A DNA stretch of 44,333 nucleotides from Candidatus Eisenbacteria bacterium (GTDB taxonomy: Bacteria; Eisenbacteria; RBG-16-71-46; JASEGR01): contig JASEGR010000015.1 in NCBI GenBank assembly GCA_030017955.1, positions 1 to 44,333 of the forward strand, given 5' to 3'. Under the pieces are notes generated by a model. It was given only the letters and a program-made list of their open reading frames with translations, did not search any database and had not been told where the DNA came from. This document shows positions 34,771-43,267 of the stretch, piece by piece. The translations under genes and the position numbers were made by a program. Within the stretch, counting starts at the first letter, position 1; the number at the start of each line of letters is the position of its first letter.

Positions 34771-34788
34771 TTAAGCATATTAAGCATA
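34771..34788. promoter_or_regulatory. Tandem 9-bp repeat upstream of priA
   Basis: TTAAGCATA occurs twice in a row (34771-34779 and 34780-34788) in the AT-rich gap between divergent tolB-like and priA genes. It may be a regulator site or the -10 part of a promoter; no clear -35 is seen. Confidence 0.25.
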
Positions 34789-34909
34789 ATGTGACTGAGA
34801 TGCAAGCTGTTTTCTTGCAAAGAAGTTAGAATTATTTCACACCCGGCCCATTTCTTCTTGCTAGGTTTTCCTTCGTTCTCTAGTATTAGGCGACGGAGGA
34901 AAAACTAGA

Positions 34910-36931
34910 TTGCCGGAAACCCTTTTTGCAGAGGTTGCGTTACCGCTTCCGATTTCACAGACTTTCATTTACTCAGTTCCTTCTTCTTTCAAGGAGAATC
35001 TCTTCGTTGGCTCGTCCGTGAGGGTTCCATTTGGGGGAAGAAAGCTTGAAGGGTATGTTGTTCGAACCTCTTCTGATTACCCCGAGGGTCTCAAGGGAAT
35101 AAAAGAAATAATCTCGGTTTCTCCCCAAGGTTCGCTCTTTGACGCTCAACTATTCAAGCTCACAAAGTGGGTCTCTGATTACTACATGGCGCCGCTTGGC
35201 GAAGTTCTGAGAGCTGCGGTTCCCGGGAGTCTTGCCAGGAAGGAGAGAAAAGGAATCGATGCATCTCTTTCGGAGGCGCCCCCGTCGTGGATAGCTGCCG
35301 CGGGTCAAAAAGAGAGGATGGAGCTTACAAAGCCTCAAAGAGAAGGGCTAGAGCTCATAGAAAGCTCGCTCGAAAGCGGAGGTTTCAAGGTTTTTCTGAT
35401 ACACGGCGTCACTGGCTCAGGAAAAACTGAAATCTACATACGGGCAGTGAGAAAAGCGTTGGATAGTGGCGGCTCTGCTCTAATTCTTCTACCGGAGGTT
35501 TCGCTTTCCACCCAGATAGAAAGGGTGTTTCGGGATTCATTCGGTGACGAAGTCGGAGTGCTTCACAGCTATCTATTGGATTCAGAACGTAAGAAGAACT
35601 GGCTCGATGCGCGAACGGGGAAACTCAGGGTCATCATAGGCGCAAGGTCGGCAGTTTTTGCTCCGCTTAAGGATCTCAAGCTCATTGTTGTTGATGAAGA
35701 GCACGAGACCACCTACAAACAGGGAGATTCCCCGCGGTACAACGCAAGAGATGTGGCTGTAATGCGCGCCAAGCTTCTCGGGATTACGTGTCTTCTTGGC
35801 TCGGCAACGCCGAGTCTTGAGACATATGCAAATGTAAAAAAAGGGAAATACACGCTGATTGAGCTCCCCGAAAGAGTTGAATCGAGAAGCCTTGCTTCGG
35901 TTGAAATTGTTGACATGCGTGAGAAAGAACGAAAGAAGCAAAAGATATTTTCGGAGCTCATGGAGACGGAAGTGAAGGAGGCGCTTGCAAGGGACGAACA
36001 GGTCATCCTTTTCATAAACAGGAGAGGATTTTCGCCATTCGTTCAATGTCTCGGGTGTGGCTTCGTGGTGGAATGCCCTCACTGCGATGTTCCGCTCACC
36101 TATCACATCGATTCGCTAACACTCCAGTGCCACTACTGCGGCTACAGGATGAAGATAGTCGAGAATTGCTCGAACTGCAAGGGGTCAATCTTCAGGTATG
36201 GCGGCGTAGCAATTCAGAAAGTCGAAAAGGAAATAGAAAAGCTTTTTGAGAATGCCAGGCTTGCGAGGATGGACCTTGACACCACAAGAAAAAGAGGCGC
36301 GCACAGGGAGCTGTTTCGGGCTTTCGAAGCCCGCGAGAAAAACATTCTCCTGGGCACTCAGATGGTGACGAAGGGCTTTGATTTTCCCGAGGTGACCCTT
36401 GTCGGAGTGATATCCGCCGACACCCAGCTCAATCTTCCTGATTTCAGGTCGTCGGAAAGGACATTCCAGCTTCTTACTCAGGTTGCCGGAAGGGCTGGGA
36501 GGGGAGACAAGCCCGGTAAGGTCGTAGTTCAAACCTATCTTCCCGAGACTCCGAGCCTCGTCGCTGCCCAGAAGCAAGACTATGCAGAATTCTTCGAAGC
36601 CGAGATTTCAGAAAGAAAAGAACTTGGTTACCCGCCGTTTTCAAAGTTGATCGAAGTCGAACTCAGCGGAAAGAAGGAAGAACTTGTTGTCGAGAGAAGT
36701 AAGATGCTGGGTGCTGCTCTGAAAGAGGAAGCTCACGGAACCGGCGTGGAAGTTTTGGGCCCCGCTCCGCACCCAATCTCAAGACTCAAGGGAAGATTTC
36801 GCTGGCGAATCACGCTGAGAGGCAGCAGTCACGAGAAACTGAAGGCGCTTCTCCAGAAAGGCCTTGCGAAGATTGAGAAGAAGAAGTTCCCCAGCTCGCT
36901 CCGTCTCACGATCGATGTCGATCCGTTGTGA
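34910..36931 (+). CDS. priA: Primosomal helicase PriA
   Basis: This 673-residue superfamily 2 helicase restarts stalled replication forks. An N-terminal DNA-binding region (LPLPISQTFIYSVP, VRVPFGGRKLEGYVV) is followed by Walker A GVTGSGKTE near residue 165, DEEH box VVDEEHETTYKQ, LLGSATPSLET, then eight cysteines in pairs (CLGCGF, CPHCD, CHYCG, CSNCKG) that bind two zinc ions, and the helicase motifs GTQMVTKGFDFPEVTLVGV and QVAGRAGR. It is slightly shorter than E. coli PriA. The start is TTG 34910 with GGAGG about ten bases ahead. Confidence 0.96.
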   Translation: MPETLFAEVALPLPISQTFIYSVPSSFKENLFVGSSVRVPFGGRKLEGYVVRTSSDYPEGLKGIKEIISVSPQGSLFDAQLFKLTKWVSDYYMAPLGEVLRAAVPGSLARKERKGIDASLSEAPPSWIAAAGQKERMELTKPQREGLELIESSLESGGFKVFLIHGVTGSGKTEIYIRAVRKALDSGGSALILLPEVSLSTQIERVFRDSFGDEVGVLHSYLLDSERKKNWLDARTGKLRVIIGARSAVFAPLKDLKLIVVDEEHETTYKQGDSPRYNARDVAVMRAKLLGITCLLGSATPSLETYANVKKGKYTLIELPERVESRSLASVEIVDMREKERKKQKIFSELMETEVKEALARDEQVILFINRRGFSPFVQCLGCGFVVECPHCDVPLTYHIDSLTLQCHYCGYRMKIVENCSNCKGSIFRYGGVAIQKVEKEIEKLFENARLARMDLDTTRKRGAHRELFRAFEAREKNILLGTQMVTKGFDFPEVTLVGVISADTQLNLPDFRSSERTFQLLTQVAGRAGRGDKPGKVVVQTYLPETPSLVAAQKQDYAEFFEAEISERKELGYPPFSKLIEVELSGKKEELVVERSKMLGAALKEEAHGTGVEVLGPAPHPISRLKGRFRWRITLRGSSHEKLKALLQKGLAKIEKKKFPSSLRLTIDVDPL

Positions 36932-36939
36932 GAGCAACC

Positions 36940-37109
36940 GATGGCGATGGGCGATCGCCGGCTCCGCTCCGGGATGACCCATCTACAGGCTCGCCAGGCG
37001 GGGAATCCTTGCCCCTCCCAGCCTCTAAAGGGCTGGGTATCCCCACCTTGCTCGCCGAGATGGGTTCCCCATCCCTCCCGCGAAAGCCGGCTCACGGCTC
37101 ATCGCCATC
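36940..37109. repeat. 170-bp imperfect palindrome after priA
   Basis: Nested arms: GATGGCGATG/CATCGCCATC (36940/37100, ten bases), CCGGCT/AGCCGG (36958/37085), GGGAT/ATCCC (36971/37071), ACCCATCT/AGATGGGT (36977/37058, eight), GGGGA/TCCCC (37000/37040), and the apex CCCAGCC/GGCTGGG (37017/37031, seven) with loop TCTAAAG. It starts nine bases after the priA stop and ends 35 before the next gene. It could be a palindromic interspersed element or a long terminator-like RNA; no T run follows. Confidence 0.6.
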
Positions 37110-37143
37110 CAGAGCACTCAGATGGAGCAGGAGGGAGCACATA

Positions 37144-38502
37144 ATGAGAATCAGTAACGTAATCATCTCTCTTGTCACGCTTTCGATCGCGGGTTTCGCC
37201 GTTGCCGCCTTCTGCGGGCAGGACGTGCTGCGGGAACGCGGGTTTGCGGGGTTCAGTTACCGCGCAGTAACGCAAAAAGATGTTGATTCGTTGAAGTTGC
37301 CTGACGACAAGGGCGTATTCGTGGTCAGAGTGTTCGAGAATACTCCGGCATCTCGTGCGAAGCTTCGGGCTGGAGACATTCTGAAAAAATACGATGACAC
37401 CGGGCTTCTTGACACGTCCGTTCTGGTGAATCTCCTGAACAAATATTTTGCAGGTGATGTGATTCACGTCACATACCTGCGGAATGGAGTACAGGGGAAG
37501 ACCGAACTTGCGCTTGCGGAATATCCGAAGGAGAAACATCAGGGTCTCGACATCGAATACACATCATTCCTGAGCAAGGATGTCCGTCTCAGAACGGTGA
37601 TCGCTTCTCCTTCAGGGAATCCTGGGGAAAAGCTTCCTGCATTGCTCATCGTCAGCGCCCTGGGAAGCCCAAGGTTGCGCGAACTTCCTGCCTACACGAT
37701 GACACGCGAGTTGGCATATGAAGTCGCAAAATCGGGTTTCAGGGTCATGCGATTTGAACTTCGCGGGTCCGGAGATTCAAAGGGGGATGATTATCGTACG
37801 ACCGATTTCTACGCAGAGGTTGAAGACAATAGGGCGGCCTTGGATTATCTTCGCAAGAGGGATGATGTTGATAAGGAAATAGTCTTCGTGTTTGGTCACA
37901 GTACGGGCGGCATGATTGCAGGCCTCCTGGCAAGCGATAACGATGAGATCGCCGGAGCAATCATATCGTGCTCAATAGGGCGGTCCTATTTTGAACGCAT
38001 GGCTGAAACCCTGCGAATGCAGGATGAATTCGAAGGCACTTCATACGCGGAGACGGAAAAAAACGTGAAGGACTACCTGTGCTTTGCCGGCTTGCTGGCA
38101 AAAGGATTTCCTCTTTCGGATATCGTTCAAAAATTCCCGGAATTCTCCAGGTTCGTCAATAAGAGCGGGAGAATCATGGATGACAGGACCGCGAAGTACT
38201 GGGAGCAGCAACTGAACTTGAACTTGGCTGAGACATATGGCAAAATACGAAAACCAACCCTGGTTGTCTATGCAACCTCAGATTTCATCACCCAACTTGA
38301 ATGCCACAGAAAAATGCAGGAGATTGTCAGAGCGAATGGAAATGATGATGTGACACTGGTAACGATCGCCGATGCGGACCACACTTATTCTTTCGCAAAG
38401 ACGAAAAAGGAAAGCCATACCAACTACAAAACCAGAAACTTTGTGGAGAATCCAGAGGCCAAGAGACAGATCGCGGAGTGGTTGCGGAAACATGTAGGGT
38501 AG
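37144..38502 (+). CDS. PDZ domain-alpha/beta hydrolase fusion, exported
   Basis: This 452-residue protein has a signal peptide (about 1-20), a PDZ-like domain (about 24-110; VFVVRVFENTPASRAKLRAGDILKKYDD is the peptide-binding fold) and an alpha/beta hydrolase domain. The nucleophile Ser is in FGHSTGGM, an Asp lies in YATSDFIT and a His in DADHTYSF. The oxyanion segment FELRGSGDS fits the family. The start is ATG 37144 with GGAGGG nine bases ahead; the frame's earlier opening at 36928 falls in the palindrome and priA and is rejected. The substrate is unknown. The PDZ part may dock it to membrane proteins. Confidence 0.82.
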   Translation: MRISNVIISLVTLSIAGFAVAAFCGQDVLRERGFAGFSYRAVTQKDVDSLKLPDDKGVFVVRVFENTPASRAKLRAGDILKKYDDTGLLDTSVLVNLLNKYFAGDVIHVTYLRNGVQGKTELALAEYPKEKHQGLDIEYTSFLSKDVRLRTVIASPSGNPGEKLPALLIVSALGSPRLRELPAYTMTRELAYEVAKSGFRVMRFELRGSGDSKGDDYRTTDFYAEVEDNRAALDYLRKRDDVDKEIVFVFGHSTGGMIAGLLASDNDEIAGAIISCSIGRSYFERMAETLRMQDEFEGTSYAETEKNVKDYLCFAGLLAKGFPLSDIVQKFPEFSRFVNKSGRIMDDRTAKYWEQQLNLNLAETYGKIRKPTLVVYATSDFITQLECHRKMQEIVRANGNDDVTLVTIADADHTYSFAKTKKESHTNYKTRNFVENPEAKRQIAEWLRKHVG

Positions 38503-38516
38503 AGAACTGTCTGATT

Positions 38517-38651
38517 CCCCTCACCCTACCCTCTCCCCAAAGGGAGAGGAGGAATGCCGGCCATCACCCTACCCTCTCCCCCCAGGGGAGAGGAGGAATA
38601 CCGGCCCCTCACCCTTACCTCTCCCCCAGGGGAGAGGTAAGTAAGGGTGAC
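38517..38651. repeat. Tandem array of palindromic repeats (three units)
   Basis: Three units of the CCCCTCACCCT family lie at about 38517-38549, 38562-38593 and 38606-38651, roughly 44 bases apart, with the first two followed by AGGAAT(G/A)CCGGCC. The third is nearly a full palindrome: CCTTACCTCTCCCC and GGGGAGAGGTAAG with outer TCACCC/GGGTGA. The other copies are near 11012, 12287 and 13395. It fills the gap before the S9 peptidase. Confidence 0.8.
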
Positions 38652-38758
38652 CTTCAGCGCGCTCGCGCAGGGTCGGTGAGGAGTGCTATGTGGCATGTAG
38701 GTCTGGAGATGTCCTTGAACGGATATGCGGTTGGTTTGTCGTATGTTTTGCTCTAACG

Positions 38759-38771
38759 GCGGCTAAGCCGC
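38759..38771 (+). other. Small hairpin before the S9 peptidase ribosome site
   Basis: GCGGC, TAA, GCCGC form a perfect five-base stem, ending just before AAGGAGGAGG and 14 bases before the ATG. It may shape access to the ribosome-binding site. Confidence 0.35.
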
Positions 38772-38785
38772 AAGGAGGAGGTCCA

Positions 38786-40729
38786 ATGATTCGAAGGCTT
38801 ATTGTCCTTGCATTGTTTCTGCTTATTATCACCCCGATCTCAATCACGGGTCAGGCATTCGCACTTCTTCCTCCGGACAATCTGGTGCTTCAGGGAATTC
38901 AGAGTATCCCGGACTCTATTGTCGCAGGAGTCGGCCGCTACACTGAATTCAGGACGGCGGCATTCTGGAGTTGGAATCCAACCAAGCGGGAGATGCTGAT
39001 TGGCACGCGCTTTGCCGATACGAGGCAGGTGCATCAGGTGAAATTCCCCGGCGGCGCGCGGACGCAGTTGACATTTTTCAAAGATTCCGCTGAAGGCGCG
39101 ATGTATCATCCAACCGGGGGAGATTGTTTCATTTTCGGCAAAGATACAAACGGAGACGAATTCTACCAGTTTTATCGCTACGACTTTGCGACCGGTGATG
39201 TCACTCTCCTCACGGACGGGAAATCAAGGAACACGTCGGCCGAGTGGTCAAATGTCGGTAACTTTCTGGCCTACTGTTCAACGCGCCGCAACGGAAAAGA
39301 TGTTGACCTGTACGTCGTGGCTCCGTCGGATCCGAAGACCGACCATCTGCTGGTTCAGCTCGAGGGCGGCGGCTGGGACGTTCTGGACTGGTCGCCTGAT
39401 GAGCGTACCCTTCTGGCCGCAGAATGGATCTCTGCGAATGAAAGCTATCTGTGGCTTGTCGATGCAGGGACAGGGAACAAGACCCTGCTCACTCCCAAGG
39501 GGAAGGACAAGATCGCATACAGTTCCGGGCTTTTCAGCAAAGACGGGAAGGGGATTTACGTCACGACCGACCGGGATTCGGAGTTCCAGCGCCTTACCTA
39601 CATCGATCTCGCATCGAAGCAGCACATTTACCTGACGGCCCATATCAAGTGGGACATTGACTTGTTTGATCTCTCCCATGATGGAAAGACAATTGCTTTT
39701 GTTGCGAATGAGGACGGCATTAGTGTCCTTCATTTACTTGATACTGTAATGGGCAAGGAGAAGACTGCGCCTAAACTGCCGGTTGGTGTCATTTACAGAC
39801 TCAGGTGGCACAATAACGGCAGCGATCTGGCGTTCAACTTCCAGTCCGCGCGGTCCGTTCCTGATATCTATTCCGTCAATGTGGATACCGGCAAGATAGA
39901 CCGCTGGACTTACAGCGAAACAGGCGGAGTGAACACCGAGAATTTCGTCGAGCCGGAGTTGATCAGATGGAAAAGCTTTGACGGAAGAATGATATCGGGG
40001 TTTCTGTACAGGCCGCCGTCAAAGTTTGCCGGCAAGCGTCCTGTTGTCATTGACATGCACGGCGGCCCGGAAGGACAAGCTCTCCCAACGTTCTTGAGAG
40101 GCGACAACTATGTGCTTAACGACCTGGGCGTCGCGGTGCTCATGCCCAATATCCGCGGGTCCTCAGGTTACGGCAAAACATTTCTGAAGCTCGACAATGG
40201 ATTCCTGCGTGAAGATAGCTACAAGGACATAAGCGCCCTGCTCGACTGGATCAAAACAGATCCGGGTCTGGATGCCGGCCGCATCATGGTCACCGGTGCA
40301 AGCTACGGCGGCCACATGACGCTTGCGATTGCAACTTTCTATAGCGATCGCATTCGCTGCGCGCTGGACGTGGTCGGGATGTCCAATCTTGTCACCTTTT
40401 TGGAAAACACGCAGGGCTATAGAAGAGACTTGCGCCGCGTAGAGTACGGTGACGAGCGGGACCCCAAGATGCGCAAATTCATGGAGCGCATCGCGCCCAT
40501 GAACAACCTCCAGATGATAAAGAAGCCGCTAATGGTCGTCGCTGGAAAGAATGATCCCCGCGTCCCGGTGACCGAATCGGATCAGATTGTGGACGCGGTC
40601 AGGAAGAACGGTGTGCCGGTCTGGTACTTGATGGCAAAAGACGAGGGACACGGTTTTGTCAGGAAGAAGAACGTGGATTTTCTCCTCTATACGAGCGTGC
40701 TTTTCATGAAAGAATATCTTCTGAATTGA
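38786..40729 (+). CDS. S9-family serine peptidase (prolyl oligopeptidase type)
   Basis: This 647-residue protein has a signal peptide (about 1-27) and an N-terminal seven-bladed propeller (about 45-390; blades with SAEWSNVGNFLAYCS, LDWSPDERTLLAAEW) that restricts entry to an alpha/beta hydrolase. The catalytic triad is Ser in VTGASYGGHMTLA, Asp in AGKNDPRVP and His in KDEGHGFVRK, all conserved, so it should be active on peptides outside the cytoplasm. ATG 38786 has AAGGAGGAGG ahead and is chosen over 38690. It follows the PDZ-hydrolase in the same direction across the repeats. Confidence 0.93.
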   Translation: MIRRLIVLALFLLIITPISITGQAFALLPPDNLVLQGIQSIPDSIVAGVGRYTEFRTAAFWSWNPTKREMLIGTRFADTRQVHQVKFPGGARTQLTFFKDSAEGAMYHPTGGDCFIFGKDTNGDEFYQFYRYDFATGDVTLLTDGKSRNTSAEWSNVGNFLAYCSTRRNGKDVDLYVVAPSDPKTDHLLVQLEGGGWDVLDWSPDERTLLAAEWISANESYLWLVDAGTGNKTLLTPKGKDKIAYSSGLFSKDGKGIYVTTDRDSEFQRLTYIDLASKQHIYLTAHIKWDIDLFDLSHDGKTIAFVANEDGISVLHLLDTVMGKEKTAPKLPVGVIYRLRWHNNGSDLAFNFQSARSVPDIYSVNVDTGKIDRWTYSETGGVNTENFVEPELIRWKSFDGRMISGFLYRPPSKFAGKRPVVIDMHGGPEGQALPTFLRGDNYVLNDLGVAVLMPNIRGSSGYGKTFLKLDNGFLREDSYKDISALLDWIKTDPGLDAGRIMVTGASYGGHMTLAIATFYSDRIRCALDVVGMSNLVTFLENTQGYRRDLRRVEYGDERDPKMRKFMERIAPMNNLQMIKKPLMVVAGKNDPRVPVTESDQIVDAVRKNGVPVWYLMAKDEGHGFVRKKNVDFLLYTSVLFMKEYLLN

Positions 40730-40982
40730 TGGGCGAAGAGCCGCGGTTTGAACCGGTGTGATTGAGGCGCTGTCAGATTCTTGTTGCCAGAACTCGGGGG
40801 ATAGGTTAGCTTCCTGAATACACGGAGAATGTGAAAAGAGTCCTGCTTCCGCGGTAAATTGCCAGCCGGCATGCATCAGCTCCATAGTCGTGCCGTCCAC
40901 GCAGCACTCATGCGCTTCCGGTTGCCGCATTGACAAACGGACAATCCGCGCGGCAGACTCTACATCATTGGAAAAGAAAACG

Positions 40983-41657
40983 ATGGCTCAGGCCAACATG
41001 GTTACGCTTGAAAAAGTGAAGTCTGACGCTGTGGTGAAGATGTACATGAAGAAGGCAGATGACTTCCTTGGAGTTCTCGGTTACACGGAGCATGGCCCGC
41101 GGCATGCCACACTAGTTTCGAATATCGCCATCAACCTTCTGAAAAGGCTTGAAATAAGCGAGAGAGAGACAGAGCTTGCCGGCATTGCGGCCTATCTTCA
41201 TGACATAGGGAATGTCATAAACAGGGATTTTCATGCTCAGTCGGCGGCTCTCCTCTCACACTTTATTCTCACCAGGATGGGGCTTCCGGATGAAGACGTT
41301 GCAGACATAATCGCGGCCATCGGCAACCATCATGAGACTGACGGCGATCCCATAAGCAACATTGCCGCTGCTGTGATCCTTGGCGACAAGTCGGACGTCC
41401 ACCGGTCTAGAGTGCGAAATCCGGCGATGATAAAATTTGACATACACGACAGGGTGAATTATGCTTCCACGGCCTCCTTCCTCAGGGTAATCCCGGAAAA
41501 GAAAGTGATTTCCCTTGAGGTGACAATCGATACGGAAATTTCCCAGGTCATGGAGTACTTTGAAATCTTCCTTTCCAGGATGATAATTTCGCGCAGAGCT
41601 GCGGCTTTTCTCTCCTGCGCTTTTGAGCTTGTGATCAACGGCAATAAATTGATGTAG
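40983..41657 (+). CDS. HD-domain metal-dependent phosphohydrolase
   Basis: This 224-residue protein has the HD motif set: His in PRHATLVS, His-Asp in AAYLHDIGNVINR, HAQSAALLSHFIL and GNHHETDGDP with further ligands, and an Asp near the VILGDKSD stretch. It probably cleaves a nucleotide or phosphoester; the substrate is unknown. The C-terminal 60 residues form a small alpha/beta unit. The frame opens at 40890; ATG 40983 with GGAAAAG before it gives a compact protein and is preferred. The 253-base gap upstream holds a TTGACA (40930) without a good -10. Confidence 0.8.
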   Translation: MAQANMVTLEKVKSDAVVKMYMKKADDFLGVLGYTEHGPRHATLVSNIAINLLKRLEISERETELAGIAAYLHDIGNVINRDFHAQSAALLSHFILTRMGLPDEDVADIIAAIGNHHETDGDPISNIAAAVILGDKSDVHRSRVRNPAMIKFDIHDRVNYASTASFLRVIPEKKVISLEVTIDTEISQVMEYFEIFLSRMIISRRAAAFLSCAFELVINGNKLM

Positions 41658-41807
41658 AGGGCAGAGTGAAGGCGGGAGCGTCATTTCTTACTGCTGCTTG
41701 AGGCCAGACGAGAATCCCGATACGTACAAACATGCCTGTTTGGGGCCGGGCAGGGTACTTGGCCGGTCCCGAAGATTTGCGAAAGTACCGAAGAATGGGG
41801 GGTCCCA

Positions 41808-43136
41808 ATGAAGATCGCTCGGTTTGCCTTTGCGGGTTGTCTTATATCTCTCATGGTCTTTCTTCTGTCCGGATGCGGCAATCCTCACCTGAGCGGAGGA
41901 CGGCTGTACTTCGCCCAGAAGAACTATGAGAAGGCAATACGGGAACTCGAGCTTGCCGCTCAGCAATTGCCCAAGAACGCCGATGTTCACATGAATCTCG
42001 CGATGTCATACGCCGAGGTTGGGAGAACTGCTGATTCCGGTAAAGAATTCGCCATCGCGCTGAAACTCATGGTGAGGGGATCGAAGGGCTACAAAGACTG
42101 CAAAGACAACCAGAGGCACTACTGGGCTGAGCACTTCAACAAAGGTCTTGAGTTGCAGCAGGATGACAGATTTGATGAATCTGCTGCCGAATTCCAGAAG
42201 GCGCTCGACATCGACCCGATGGAGCCGGCCGCATATGTCAATCGCGGCGTTGTCCTTTCCAAGCTGAATCGCATGGACGATGCGATCAAGTCGTTCAAGA
42301 ACGCATTTAAGCTTGCGCCAAACGACGAGAAGACAAAAGGAAACCTGGTTGCTGCCTATATCGATCTCTCAAGGAGGCAGCTTGACGGGAAAAACTACGA
42401 TGATGCGATAGTGTACGCTGAAGAAGCCGTCAAACTGAATCCGACTCCGAACCTGAAAAACCAGGCCCTTGACCTGGCAGGGTCGAGTTATTTCAGCAAG
42501 GCGACGGCGGAAACGGATCCGGATGTGCGGAATGACTACTACGACCGCGCCGGGGAGACGTACGCCGGCATACTTGAGATGTTCCCTGCAGACACTTCAG
42601 CCCTCTTCAACGCAGGTGTATCTTTTTTGCAGATGAAGGATTGCGGAAGAAGCCTCCCTTACTTACGCAAGCTCGCAGAATTGACCCCCAAGAGCAAAGA
42701 AGCTCTCAGCATCCTGGGAAGGGGAACACGGGAATGCGGAGAAATCGATTCATCGATTGTGGTGCTGAAGAGACTCCTTAATGTTGATCCGCGTGACACC
42801 AAAAGCCATAGGTATCTGGCGAGTGCTTATATAGTGAAGGGCGACAAGGACCTGGGGGCAATGCATTTTGTGATTGCAACGGCATTGACCGAGGGTCAGA
42901 TGATTCCAGATGTGCAGGAAAGGATCAAAAGATTGAAAAATGACTACCCCAAGGGATCGTCGATATTGGACGCGGCAAAGAAGTATGGCGTTCCCGAAGA
43001 GATCTATGGATATGTTGACCCACAAACTTCAGTGAAAGTGGAAGTGTGGTTCTACTGGACCAAAGGTACGGCCCAGCCGTTTCTTGCCGGAAGACCGGGG
43101 GTCTCGACCAGTTTTGCACCTCTGGTGTGGCAATAG
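41808..43136 (+). CDS. TPR-repeat lipoprotein
   Basis: This 442-residue lipoprotein has a signal sequence with lipobox LLSGC, so Cys23 or so is lipidated. Several tetratricopeptide repeats follow (for example YEKAIRELELAAQQLPKNADVHMNLA, FDESAAEFQKALDIDPMEPAAYVNRGV, MDDAIKSFKNAFKLAPNDEKTKGNL). The last 50 residues (YGYVDPQTSVKVEVWFYW) form a beta-rich tail. It is probably an envelope scaffold at the outer membrane; the partner is unknown. GGGGGG lies upstream of ATG 41808. The downstream gap (43137-43267) shows no convincing terminator. Confidence 0.85.
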   Translation: MKIARFAFAGCLISLMVFLLSGCGNPHLSGGRLYFAQKNYEKAIRELELAAQQLPKNADVHMNLAMSYAEVGRTADSGKEFAIALKLMVRGSKGYKDCKDNQRHYWAEHFNKGLELQQDDRFDESAAEFQKALDIDPMEPAAYVNRGVVLSKLNRMDDAIKSFKNAFKLAPNDEKTKGNLVAAYIDLSRRQLDGKNYDDAIVYAEEAVKLNPTPNLKNQALDLAGSSYFSKATAETDPDVRNDYYDRAGETYAGILEMFPADTSALFNAGVSFLQMKDCGRSLPYLRKLAELTPKSKEALSILGRGTRECGEIDSSIVVLKRLLNVDPRDTKSHRYLASAYIVKGDKDLGAMHFVIATALTEGQMIPDVQERIKRLKNDYPKGSSILDAAKKYGVPEEIYGYVDPQTSVKVEVWFYWTKGTAQPFLAGRPGVSTSFAPLVWQ

Positions 43137-43267
43137 AGCTTTCTTGCTTTTTTCGCCCTTCATACTGACAAGGGCGCCGTCACTCACTGATTGGTGTGTT
43201 TTCAGGAGTCACCTTCTGCGGATGCCGGACTGCGCAGTGATTTGAGTCGAAGTTGGCTGGCAGGTAC

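Noticed and set aside
36928-37143. Upstream extension of the PDZ-hydrolase frame
   Set aside because: It starts in the priA stop region and runs through the palindrome; ATG 37144 has a strong ribosome site followed by a signal peptide.
38517-38651. Possible CRISPR array
   Set aside because: Three units, self-complementary and with near-identical spacers, match the palindromic family found elsewhere. No cas genes are present.
39003-39017. Second perfect sigma-54-like sequence (TGGCAC-N5-TTGC)
   Set aside because: It lies inside the S9 peptidase coding sequence with no gene start downstream, so it is chance. It also shows that such matches can arise at random, which tempers the call at 19156.
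40529-40936. Leftward 135-codon frame after the S9 peptidase
   Set aside because: Half of it is antisense to the conserved S9 catalytic end; the rest has no recognisable motif.
43140-43175. Terminator after the TPR lipoprotein
   Set aside because: CGCCCTT/AAGGGCG can form a stem, but the T run comes before it on the plus strand, so it is not a canonical terminator in either direction.
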